From contig CAUWAG010000004.1 in the NCBI GenBank assembly GCA_963556695.1, positions 3,534,001 to 3,598,000 of the forward strand: 64,000 nt of DNA, read 5' to 3'. Origin of the DNA: Anthostomella pinea (lineage: Eukaryota > Ascomycota > Sordariomycetes > Xylariales > Xylariaceae). Position 1 is the stretch's first letter, and each line of letters begins with the position of its first letter. The notes under the pieces were generated by a model that made no database searches, was not told where the DNA came from, and saw only the letters and a program-made list of their open reading frames with translations. Made by a program: the position numbers and the translations under genes. This document shows positions 30,801 to 41,285 of this stretch, in pieces.

Positions 30801-33557
30801 GTGGGCAGGGTTCGCTTGGACCTACGACTGATTCCTCGGGGCTGGAGATGTCATCCTGCCCCTATCCCAAATTGTTGTTGTCCCGACTTAGAACAACCTA
30901 CGGTACAAGCGGTCAACAACCTCTCCAACGAGTCTGATACCCATGACAGCTTAACCGGTTCAATGCACGCTTCCTTCTTTCATAGAGTACCCCAAGCAGC
31001 TCTCCAGGTGTACATGCTAACCACGTTGGCCCGCATGCCGTGTCGCAGGGCACAGTTGCTATTTGCGGAAAGCTGAATCCAGAAGGATTCCCCAACGTGA
31101 TCAACACGAGGCTCGGCTCGTGATGGGGTCGATGGGGTCCAGTTCTAGGCGACCAGACCAACGACATCAAACGAACAAGCTGTGTTGATTGTTGGTCTTC
31201 AAACCTTGATGCCTGCCTGCATTGCCGCATTGCGTGCGGGCTGCGGGCTATGGGGTGGCCGGCCATGACCGGGTTTGGACTCCCCCCGTCGATCTCGCCG
31301 GCAAGGGAACTTATTGATCGATGGATCAACTATTGATCGTTGGATCAACTATTGATATCGATGTCCACCAGCCAATATCATGTGGGTTACTTGTTATAGC
31401 CTTACGAGTGGGATGGGCATCACAGCTAGAACTATTGACTGTCTGCCTTGCAGTCTGCCTTCCCCACACGGCTTGGCCAGATCGTAGGAATCTCATGCCG
31501 GGATTCCTCACGGTCCCTGGCGTCGGTAGGGTCGCTGCCTGGTCCGAGGCCGTGAAGCGCCCCGTCCCGCCAATGAGTCACGGTGCGCACCAACAACAAC
31601 CACCAGCACTCATCTGCTTCGAGTTCGAGGATGGTGAAGCGGAATCCCTACCTCGCAAACAGTTACATCTCCGCACTTGACAGGCTGATGCCCGGCATTC
31701 CACATTTACATGGCCGAGCTATATGAATGTCTCGACTCTGTGGATAGCGAGGGAGTCCCTGTTCTCGTAAGTTGTCCCTTGCCCCGATCCTGTTGTTCTC
31801 TCACAGCCTTCATAGGATGGAACACATGGGCTCTGCCTCCGGGATTCTATGTATATACCCTGACCTTGTCTAGACACTGCCGGAAGCCCACATATATCCG
31901 TGATGTGTATGCTGGGACTCCGCTGCCTACCACTGCGGAGGACGGCACGGCGCGGTTAGGCGGCACGACCTCTCGTCTCAGCCATTCTTCGTCAAGAGCG
32001 GTCTCTCGCCAACAACGGCAGATCCAAGTGGGCGATCTTGGCATAACAAGGCACGACATGTTGTCCACAGATTCACGTACCGTGGCTGATGTTCACTGAC
32101 GCCAGTCCACTTGGATGAGCCAAGACTGCTGCTGCTAGTGCGGACAGACAAAGCCGAGCTTATTGCAGAGTCCAAGGGATGATCAAAGCTTTCAGCTCTT
32201 ATTCGTTGCGGCCTCTCGTAAACGGCACACATCAAGCCAGAGTGAGAAGGCGCACGCACCGCATGGCGCCACTTCACCCATGCATCAGGGGGAGATAGGG
32301 GGAGATACACAACTTCACCAACCACCACTTCACCCACCACCACTTTACCAACACCTTGTGCCGGGGATCATGGCAGCAACCCCGACCATCAGCCGTGAGG
32401 CATATGCCTGAAATGTTGACGTATTCCACAATGTAAGATCTCCAACATCATCACCCCTTTTCAACCAACGGTCTAACACCATATGCTGGCAGGATATCGC
32501 TGATCGCCAGTCCGTCAACATACCAGGCAACCTTGAGGTGGGAGTAGCCAGTCCACTCAATACCTTGTTGGTACAGGTCGATTACGGAAGCCCGATGAAT
32601 GGAGCCCCTGGAACTTGCTGTATGGTGCAAGCAAATACTTTGCTCAAGCTTGGACGCTTGTTTCTGCCGAAGGTATATTTACTGTCTTGCCCTTATCTCC
32701 CTGTCATGGCCGAGCTCTCTTGGGCGCTAACTCCGGGAGCAGCTTATACCCGAAGATGCCGCTAGCCCTAGCGCCACCTATGTGGCTTCGCTTATCGAGA
32801 CCCCGCTGCACGATGATATCGATAAGGTCGATAATATCCATAACGGTTTCCACCCCACCAGCTCTTGACCGTTGCCCCAGAACGCGTCTTCGCCCACCTC
32901 CAGCACCATCGCACTTCTACCACGCTCGGTTGGAATTGCAACTTCGCAGTCGGATTTGGATCTCTTTGCGCTTTTGGGACATCTCCACTGGTTTTGAAGT
33001 CTCCTTTCTTCTCTTTTCACGCTTTTCTGGCCTGGTTGCCATCTGAAGCATCACGGTGCGCAACACGCGTCTGCCTTTCGTCTATTGTCTCTTGGTTGCG
33101 GCCTCATATCGCGCGCACGTCTGCCTCACACTTCCCACCACTCACCAGTGCTCACGCCCTCCGACCTCCCTTTGTTACCTACCGTCTTGGGTCTGATCGT
33201 TTCTCTCTGGTTGACGCAGTCTCGCTGGACCAACGCAGTCTTAGTCTCTGGACCGACCCAGTCTCTCTCTCCCTGAGCGACGCATTCCCTGTTGACGGAC
33301 GCATTCTCTCTCGACAGACGCAGTCTATCTCTCTGGACCGACGTCTCTCTGACCGACGCAGTCTATCTCCCTAACCGACGCATTCTCTCTGGACCGACGC
33401 AGTCTCTCTCTTGACAGACGCAGTCTCTCTCTCGACCAACGCAGTCTCTCGCTTCAAGGACGCAGTCTCTCTTCGACCAACGCAGTCTCTCGCTTCAAGG
33501 ACGCAGTCTCTCTTCGACCGACGCAGTCTCTATCCGACATCTTCTCCAACCACAGCC
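27867..33557. other. 5.7-kb gene-poor region
   Basis: No coding gene can be supported. Downstream of the mini-protein the sequence to about 28900 resembles a long 3' untranslated region (GGGCGTTTTT- and GGATGGG-type words common in Sordariomycete trailers). Open frames at 28613-29257, 29657-30091 and 30669-31076 overlap others in all frames and show no domain. Short direct repeats of GGATCAACTATTGATC lie at 31311-31356. The final 350 bp is the minisatellite at 33213-33534. Confidence 0.45.
33213..33534. repeat. Degenerate GACGCAGTCTCTCT minisatellite upstream of F-box gene
   Basis: About 17 imperfect copies of an 18- to 25-bp unit built round GACGCAGTCTCTCT and its variants CGACGCATTCTCTCT and ACCAACGCAGTCTCTC. 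A longer period is visible at the end, where TCGCTTCAAGGACGCAGTC recurs. The array ends 24 bp before the start codon at 33558, so it forms the leader or core promoter of the F-box gene. An in-frame upstream ATG at 33411 would translate part of it, which I consider unlikely. Confidence 0.85.
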
Positions 33558-35800
33558 ATGGCCCCTGGTTCATCTGTCGAAGACCGCCGGCGGGAGCGAA
33601 TTGCTCAATCACTGGAGAATGGTAAACTCCACTACAGCCTGGGAGAGCTTGGAAAAGCCGCGGCATGCTTCAAGCGTGTAAGTCCATCCTGGTTGCCCTT
33701 CTGCCCTGTACACAAAGACCCAGTCACTTACTTACACGCAACTCAGGCCATCAATGCCTGCGCCTGTGGCATGCAGCTCAGAGACACGGTGTGTATCTGC
33801 AAGAATATCCTCGATGCAATTGAGGACGGAAATCTGGAGGACGCACTCAAGAAGAAGTGTATCTGCTCGGCAAAGTCTACCAGACACTGCTACGACCCTC
33901 ACCACATGAATGCCCTCAACTATCTTGCTGCCGTGTGTGAAAAGCAGGAAAAACTTGACCAGGCCTCAATCCATGGGCAGAACCTCATCACCATCGCGCC
34001 GTATGAAGCTAAGGTATGGACTCCCTACCAGTTGCTTGCTCTTCTAGCCCAACGCTGACTGATCTTCTAAGGGCTACCTCCGCCTGGCGAAGGTTCTGCG
34101 CTTGCAGACAGAGGCGAGTCTTGCCATTGCTACATACCAGGAAGGCATTTACATCATCTCGCAAAAGGACAAGTACGATGGTTCTCTGCCGGTAAGGATG
34201 TTGACATGAAAAAGCGATTCTTTTGCTGACTGCTCGATCTAGACAATGCACCAGATGATGACGAGAGTTAAAAAGTCAATCCGGTTTGACTTTGTCCAAC
34301 GTCTGCCCATTGAAATCAGCACAGCCATTTTTGAGCTTGCCGGTTTTCGCGCTACGTGGTGAGTGGCATTCTTGTTCTATAACCAGTCATGCGACTAATC
34401 TGGTCGAACCAGCCGTTGTCTACGAGTCTCGACGACCTGGAAGAAGTATCTCACCAACACTGGTGAGATGAAGAGACTGTGGCAGGTACAAGCCTTCCGG
34501 GCTTGGAAACCAAAGGGTCCAATCAAGACCCAGGCACTGGTGAAGTACGTGGCATACGCTGACAAGCACGTGACTCACTTTTCCGTGGAAACTTGTACCG
34601 AGTTCAAGTTCGACATGCAGAAACTGGCCGTCGTATTTCAAGCATGCCGCACTCTAGAGAACCTGAAGCTTCGGGTCCCTTGTTACCCCTCCAACATACT
34701 TCCCATCAGCATACGGTACCCGCAACTGAGAAGATTGTACCTGGGCCTTGGTGTAAAGGCCACCCGGGCCTTTGTCGAGGCGATTGTCCAGGCGTCCGCA
34801 GAGACGCTAGAGGAGCTGTCGATCTTTGATATCGACAGTAACAACGTCGCTGACGGCGAAGTGATGCCACGAGAGTGGCCTCGCATGGAGAACCTGAAAA
34901 CACTAAGACTGTCCGCCGGAGGACGTCAGTGTCAGCTTACGCTGGTAGGTTATCCCGCAGACCTCATGTGCAAGTTCCCCTATTGACTGTGTGCAGTCGG
35001 GCCTAATGGTCAACACCCCGAACGTCGAAGAGGTCTGGTTCGAGGGTCTGGCGCTGTTCTTCTTGAACGAGCATACCGGCTGGAAGAACGTCAAGAAGCT
35101 CTACCTCGGCGAAGGCGTGAGCATTCCCGTGATCGCTGGAGGAGCCCTGATCAGCCCTAGTATCCGCGAGCTCCATCTTGCGGGAGGGGTCGTGCTTCAA
35201 CTGTGCGGATTTAGTCGGGCGAATCACAACGCCTACACCGCGTGGCTACACGGCACTCACCCAATCCACAGCAGCGTCAACTTCGCCAACCTGGCTCAGC
35301 TCGAGAAGCTCAGCCTACGCTACCTTGGCCCTGTTGGACCCGGCTACCTTGACTCTTGGGTTAAACCGAGCATGGAGTCGGGCACTATTAGGGAACTAGA
35401 ACTCAAGAACTTCCCTTTCTCGAACTTCCCCGACGACCAGGACGGCGAAGAAATCACATGGTTCACCAGCAACAAGCTGACACACCTAGGCATCACAGGC
35501 CTGACCCAGGAGGTCGGCTTTGCTATCAATAGCGCCGAGGATTGGCTGGTGGATTTCGTCGCTCGGTTCCCCTCCCTGAAGGGCCTCGATATTGGCCAGG
35601 AATTGATCAGTGACGCAACCTTGGGCACCATCATTAAGATGGGTGTTAGAACCATTTTCCATCGCCATGGGCGCTTTCAGGACGACGAGCTGGTGGCCTG
35701 GGCTGCACGACAAGGCAGCACCATTGTCGACGGCCCTAACTTCTGGTCTGTCTCTCAGCACCCCGACCGCTGCCCGCCATCGACCCGGGGAGGTTGGTAG
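33558..35800 (+). CDS. TPR/F-box/leucine-rich-repeat protein (Pof3/Dia2-like architecture)
   Basis: Six exons: 33558-33677, 33747-34013, 34072-34191, 34243-34358, 34413-34944 and 34997-35800, total 652 residues; every junction is GT..AG and keeps phase. Residues 1-169 form TPR-like helices (G-K-L-H-Y-S-L-G-E-L-G-K-A, A-L-N-Y-L-A-A-V-C-E-K-Q, G-Y-L-R-L-A-K-V-L). An F-box follows at about 178-225 (R-L-P-I-E-I-S-T-A-I-F-E-L, then C-L-R-V-S-T-T-W-K-K-Y-L). Leucine-rich repeats fill the remainder. This TPR/F-box/LRR order is that of Dia2 and Pof3, substrate receptors of SCF ubiquitin ligases acting at replication forks; expanded paralogues occur in filamentous fungi, so orthology is not claimed. 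The second TPR exon carries an unusual Cys-rich insertion (K-K-C-I-C-S). Minisatellites flank both ends. Confidence 0.85.
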
Positions 35801-37283
35801 GGCGCAGAAGCCGTCCCAGGCTTCAGGAGGCAACAGGCTCGTTTGATGGCTCTTTTGATGACGACGTGCGGGAGAAGGGCAGCGACCGCTGATCTTTAGC
35901 ACTCTCCCTCAACTCTCTCATATTCCTACCTCTAGGATGAGGGTGCCTCATTCGTCACGCCTGCACCTCAGCTCACCCGCCCCCTTCTGGAAGTACGCCG
36001 ACACCTTAGTACACCATTGAAGCGGGAGCAATACGATAGTCTACTAAAGCTTCTTGGCCTGACATCGCTTTGCCTACCCAACACAGCAACCATCATTCAC
36101 TTCTCTGGTAGCTCATCAACACCTCTCTCTTGGTGGCTAGTCAACGCTTCTCTCGGTGGTCGCTCGTCAACTCTTCTCTCGGTGGCTCGCTTCTCAACGC
36201 TTCTCTCGGTGGCTCGCTAGTCAACGCTTCTCTCGGTGGCTCGCTCGTCAACGCTTCTCTCGGTGGCTCGCTCGTCAACGTTTCTCGCGGTAGCTAGTCA
36301 ACGCTTCTCTCGATTTTCCGTCAACGCTTCTCTCGGTAGCTAGTCAACGCTTCTCGATACCTCGTCAACGCTTCTCTCGGTAGCTAGTCAACGCTTCTCG
36401 ATACCTCGTCAACGCTTCTCTCGGTAGCTCGTCAACGCTTCTCTATGTGGTGGCTGAGGCGAAAGAGGCTGCGGGTCATTACCAACTTGCTCATATTGCC
36501 TTGCTCGGACATGATGACGATCTGTCGGTTTTGGCTGGTGTTCCCAAGGTTGACTGATTGCGCGCTGGTGGCGATAAAGTGGCATAAGCACTTCTTCCTT
36601 GGCCAACTGCAGCATTTCCTTTTCTCTTTCTTTCCCCTCCTTTTTTCCCTTCATCATTTCTGTTTGAGATACCCCCTGTCGCGATGTATTGTAGAACAAT
36701 AGGAACCTCATTTAGTTCCGCCATGTCTGTGTTGATAATTTGTATGATCTTTGTACATATATGGAGCTTCCGGGTCATACTCAAGTCATCTGCAAAGATT
36801 ACTGGGGTGCCGATGATTTGTAGCTGCATGATGAGAAATGCTGTGTGAGAAGAGCGTTTTATTTGCAGTGATGAAAAGTATCATATTGGAGAGGCCCGAG
36901 ACCCTCGTAACCTATCGGGTTATCATTAGAAAATCGACACTGTCCAAACTCCAAACCCCAACTCCTCGTGAAACCATCATCAGCCGTCCATTCAGTCAGT
37001 CAGGCCGTTTCCCCTTGCACTCATGTATGCCATCAACTCCACTGCGGTTCAAGGCCCTGAACTTCTATTACACTACCTCCACGACACAAAGCTCACCCCT
37101 CTTCAGCCTTCTTTCCTCTTCTCTTCTTCTGTTAGTCCCCCTCTGCTGCTCCCTTACTCCTCCCTCTCCTCACCTCCCACCAAACTCTATCAAAGGCATA
37201 GAACAGTAGACGCTGTGCCATAATGTCATAATGCCAGAACACCACAACAGGACTCAAACAGCACCAACCCGGGCCGTTCAAGA
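35801..37283. other. Convergent intergenic region with minisatellite
   Basis: Contains the 3' region of the F-box gene, the minisatellite at 36110-36443 and then about 800 bp of pyrimidine-rich DNA leading to the end of the TinA-like gene on the opposite strand. No further gene is supported; frames at 36445-36702 and 36838-37209 lack family resemblance. Confidence 0.5.
36110..36443. repeat. TCAACGCTTCTCTCGGTGGC minisatellite
   Basis: About 14 units of 20 to 27 bp, built from GTCAACGCTTCTCTCGG followed by either TGGCTCGCT or TAGCTAG. In the second half a composite unit alternates CTCTCGGTAGCTAG with CTCGATACCTCG, a higher-order period of about 44 bp. It begins about 310 bp after the stop of the F-box gene and could lie within its transcript. 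Confidence 0.92.
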
Positions 37284-40246
37284 CTACCGCGCCGGACTCT
37301 CAACCCCGACATCGCCGCGGATCAGACTCTGCAGCTCCCACGGATTGAGCGTACTCCGACGGCGTGACGCGACCCTGCTGGTGCGGCGGGTCTCGCGCTG
37401 CTCGCGCTTGCGTCTCTTGGGCGGGCTGAGGCCGCCCCCGTTGTAGTCATGATGGTTGTCGTTGCTGCTCGGGTCGTTGGTAGTAAGTTGCGGTACGTTG
37501 GTGCTGAGGGCGAGCTCGTCAGGCTCGTCGTCGTGGGCGGGTTGTTGCTCGCGGGGTGGTTCTCGGGTTTCACCACCGCTCTTCTGCTCAATTTGGGGTT
37601 CCTGGTCTGGTTTCCGGTCCTGGTTTTGGGTTTGGCTCTGCTGCCACATTGGCAAAGCAGGGAGCGGCTCGATGTCCTTCTTCACGGGGTCGACATCCTC
37701 GTCTTCCGCATTCTCTACCAGTTCAGCAGCCTGGCTCCGGGCCAGTTCAGGGGCGGGAGAGGTTTCCTCCGCGACCTCGGGCACCGTTCCCTCAGCTAAC
37801 ACGGTCGTCGTCCGCCTCCCCTTCCGCACGGCTCTGAGCTTCGCCCGCACCCTCGCAGCGTCCGCCTCGCGCTCCGAGGCGGCTAGCTTGGCGGCTATGG
37901 ATGCCATGGTCAGGGGACTCTGCTGCGGGGGCGGGTTGTTGCGCCGTGGCAGACGAGACGAGACCTGGGCATTGCGAACGGGCGAGCGGTTCTTCTTGCG
38001 CGCTGACTGCTGCTGTTGCTGGTTCTTGGTGTTCGCCCTGTCTGTCGGCGACTTTGACGACGATGTCGAAGCCTGAGAGGAGGAGACTTGTTGATGCGCT
38101 GGACTGGGGTCCGAAGCCGTGCGCTTGGCCGTCTTCGGCTGCGGCGCTGGAGATGGATCTGGAGACTTCCGCTTCGCCGATCGAGTGACCCGTGCTGTTT
38201 CCGGCTCGGGCTCGGGCGGAGACAGATATTTGGCCTGGGGCTTCTGGGCGGGCACTGATGGTTTTGAGAAGAGTTTCCGCGAGGGCTGTGATTGCGATGG
38301 CCTCTCGCCCGACTTTCCGAATAGCGGGCTGTCGTATGACGCATCAGAGCAAGAAGGCTGATCTAGCTGTTGCGGTGGTGGTTTTACGGACGCTTTCTCG
38401 GTAGACCCGGGCTTGACAGCGTTCACCAACACAGCCTTCCCTGACGCGATCACTGGAGACCCCTTCCAAGCCGTTGAATGGGGTGGCGGTACCGGCGGTT
38501 CCTCTTCCTCTGCCGCCGCCGCCAGATCCCATGTGTTCTCCTCGATGATGGTCGTGAAGTCACCCGGTCTGTTGCGGTGGTAAGACGCGTCGTTACCCAG
38601 GCCTCTGTTGCCCGACGAGTAGTTGTCCTTGAGCGGACTCGGTTGCGGCGGATCGGGGAGGGGAGGCGAGCCCATAGACATAGACGTGGCCGTAGACTCC
38701 TGCAGGACCTCGAAATTCGGCTCCTCGGCCTCAAGCTCGTCGATCTCAATGTCATCCTGGAAGATGCTCGAGTCCGAGTCTGATTCGTCCTCGTGCTCTT
38801 CCACCTCGTAGCCAGGCGCGGGGACAAGATGAAGAGACTCAACAGGACTTGGTGATCGATGCCGCCGTTCCTGTTCCCGCTGCTGCAGATAGGAAACTTC
38901 CTCGTCCTCGTCTCCTTCCTCCTCCTCCTCCTCCTCCTCCTCCTCCTCTTCTTCTTCCTGCACACACGACAGCCGCATGGGCATTACGTCCGCCGTCTCC
39001 TCGACATCGTGGACGCGCACGGGACTAAGTCGCAAGCCCATCTGCAGATCCTCCATGTCGACCGACCGGCCGCTCGACACCATGCGCCTCCGCCAGCCGT
39101 CGATCATGTGCACGGCGTCCTTCCACCTCGCCTCCATGGTCTCGAGCCCCCCGCGCAGCCGCTTGATGGCCTCGTCGCGGACCTCGACCTCCTCGATGGG
39201 CACGAAGGACGGGTTCGTGAGAATGGACCGCAGGTGCTCGACGATGGCGTCCAGCTCGTTCGCCAGCTCCTCTGCGCCTTTCTCGTTGTGTGCCGCAGTC
39301 GCCGTCTGATGCATCGCGACGTCCCCGTCGGCATCATCACCGTCGCACTCGCCATCCCCTCCTCTCTCGCGCTCAAGCCCGCTCATCTCGCGGAGGCCCT
39401 CGACAGCGCGCCGCAGCACCGCCAGCAGACCCTCGTTCTCATCGCTCAGCCCGCGCGCCAGCTCCGTCAGGAACTCGTTCGTCTCCAAGCGCAGGCTATA
39501 CCCATCACTCTCCGTCGCACCCGGCGGCAATCCTCCCGCCCCGTCGTCACCCGCACCACCACCACCACCACCGCCCACATCGCCCGTGACGCAAATACTA
39601 ATCACAGCGCGACTCCTCGCCCCACCACGCACGCGCCCAGCATCGCCCACAGCCTTCTTCAGCGCGTCGACCTGGCGATCGCGCCTGCGCACCTCAGCAG
39701 CGCACGCGGCGCGCGTCTGCGCCACCAGCGCGCGCAGCCGGGCCAGCTCGTCGCGGAGCCTCGTTGCGCCCCCCTCTGCGGTCTTGAGCTGGGAGCGCAG
39801 CACGCGCTCGGTGGCGTCGCCCGCGTCGAGGCGTCGGTGCGCGTCGTGCAGCTTGTCGGCCTGGCGCGTCAGCTCGGCGGCCTGGCGTTGCGAGTCGGCG
39901 CGCAGGGTGCGCAGCGTCTCGGAGAGGGATTCGCGGGTTTCGGCGTCGCGCTGTTTTTTTTGGAGAAGTGGGTCAGCTTGTCTTCCTCTCTTCGATAGCT
40001 ACTCTGATGCTGGGGGGTTGACGAGTCCAAAACAGACCACCACGGGACAGAAATACGTACATCGCGCCTCAGAATCAGATCGTTGACCACGCTCATGACC
40101 CTCCCCATCGTGGCCTGCAGTCCGCCACCATCGCTCGCGTCCGGGTCGGCGAAGTCGATGCTCTGGCCATCGCGCAGCAGGCCGCGCGACAGAAGCTGGT
40201 TGTTGATGTACAGCGAGGCCGTGCGCAGGTTGTCCGACTCGATCAT
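37284..40246 (-). CDS. ADIP-domain coiled-coil protein, TinA (NIMA-interacting)-like
   Basis: Exon 1 40246-40061 and exon 2 39950-37284 with a 110-nt intron (GTACGT..AACAG); 950 residues. The N-terminus (residues 1-62: S-L-Y-I-N-N-Q-L-L-S-R-G-L, then G-R-V-M-S-V-V-N-D-L-I) continues into a long Arg/Glu/Ala-rich coiled coil to about residue 150, matching the afadin- and alpha-actinin-binding (ADIP) domain of fungal TinA-like proteins. TinA in Aspergillus binds NIMA kinase and sits at spindle pole bodies in mitosis. The rest is mostly disordered: a Gly run, an acidic stretch with about 14 consecutive Glu encoded by CTC/CTT repeats on the plus strand (38910-38957), and Ser/Pro/Lys/Arg-rich tails with several S/T-P sites. 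The C-terminal 800 residues are expected to diverge between species. Confidence 0.75.
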
Positions 40247-41285
40247 GGTGTCGCCGTCTGGTGTTGTCGTTGGTCGCGCCCCTGGCAGCTGGTTTCTTTT
40301 TCGCTCAGTGGCAGCCGGCGGGCGTCGTCATGCAGGGAAACTCGAATATGAGGACTGGAGCTTCGGTTGGTAATGCTGAGATCGTAGGTAGAGCCTCGGC
40401 GGCGCGGTCCGCATCCGTCTATTCGGCAAGTACGCAAAGCTTCGTTCGATCTCGTCACTCTAAAGGGTACGCGATGCTGCCAACTTGATCGAAACAGCGA
40501 TTAGAAGACAAAAAGCAATGTTCACAGTGATATCTAGAAGCTTGGGCTGGGGAAGGAAGCTACATGATAGTAACTCACCTTGGAGATGTTTTGACAGCTC
40601 CAAATCTTAAGTGACGGTTGCTATGCGGGGCAAAGTAAACAAAACGGGCCCACGCTCTGCGGCCGCTCCATGACAGGAGGGACAGGAGGGACAGGGACCC
40701 TTGCGATGACGACGACAACACCACCAAATCGGCCAGCAATGGCCTTACTTTAAATTACGTGGCACCTGCTCATTGATGACTTTTTAACAGATGTGTCAAT
40801 TGGGCATCCATCTCGGGCTACGGGCGGAAGAATTTGCTATCATGTCCACCTCTGTTTCGTGTCACGCAGCAACCGCTTTTAACAAGACGAGTACAGTAGC
40901 AAGTCACGAAGATCATATGCTTTCAATCATGTTGCTGTACGACATGTCGCGCAAGATAAACGCAGTTCAGTATCAAGACATCAACCAACCGTGGAAGTCC
41001 GCCTGTTGATTCTGCTCCGCTTAGTCCCAGCCTGCAACGATGCAGACAGCAAACCCCGGGCATTGCAGTACTAATATCCAGCTGCTGACAAATGCTGCCC
41101 ATCTATTGCCACACTTCGCGCGTGCACAGGAGGAGCGCCTACGTTATATGTATAGCCGACCATCAGATCCCATGCTTGATCCCCATGAGCCCCTCCTCCA
41201 ACTTGTCCCCCAAAGCCGACTTCATGTCAACGCCGCCCGAATGCAGTTCCTGTCGCGGGTTTGCCGAGTCGGCTTCCGTGTCCTT
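40247..41285. other. Intergenic region, promoter of the TinA-like gene
   Basis: About 1 kb between the 5' end of the TinA-like gene and the 3' end of the phosphatidylserine decarboxylase gene. No other gene is supported. GGGACAGGA is repeated three times at 40675-40700. A GCGGCCGC NotI-like palindrome lies at 40660-40667. Confidence 0.5.

Noticed and set aside
38859..39998. 379-codon plus-strand frame opposite the TinA-like gene
   Set aside because: Shadow of a GC-rich coding exon; the minus strand carries the coiled-coil protein with matching intron phase.
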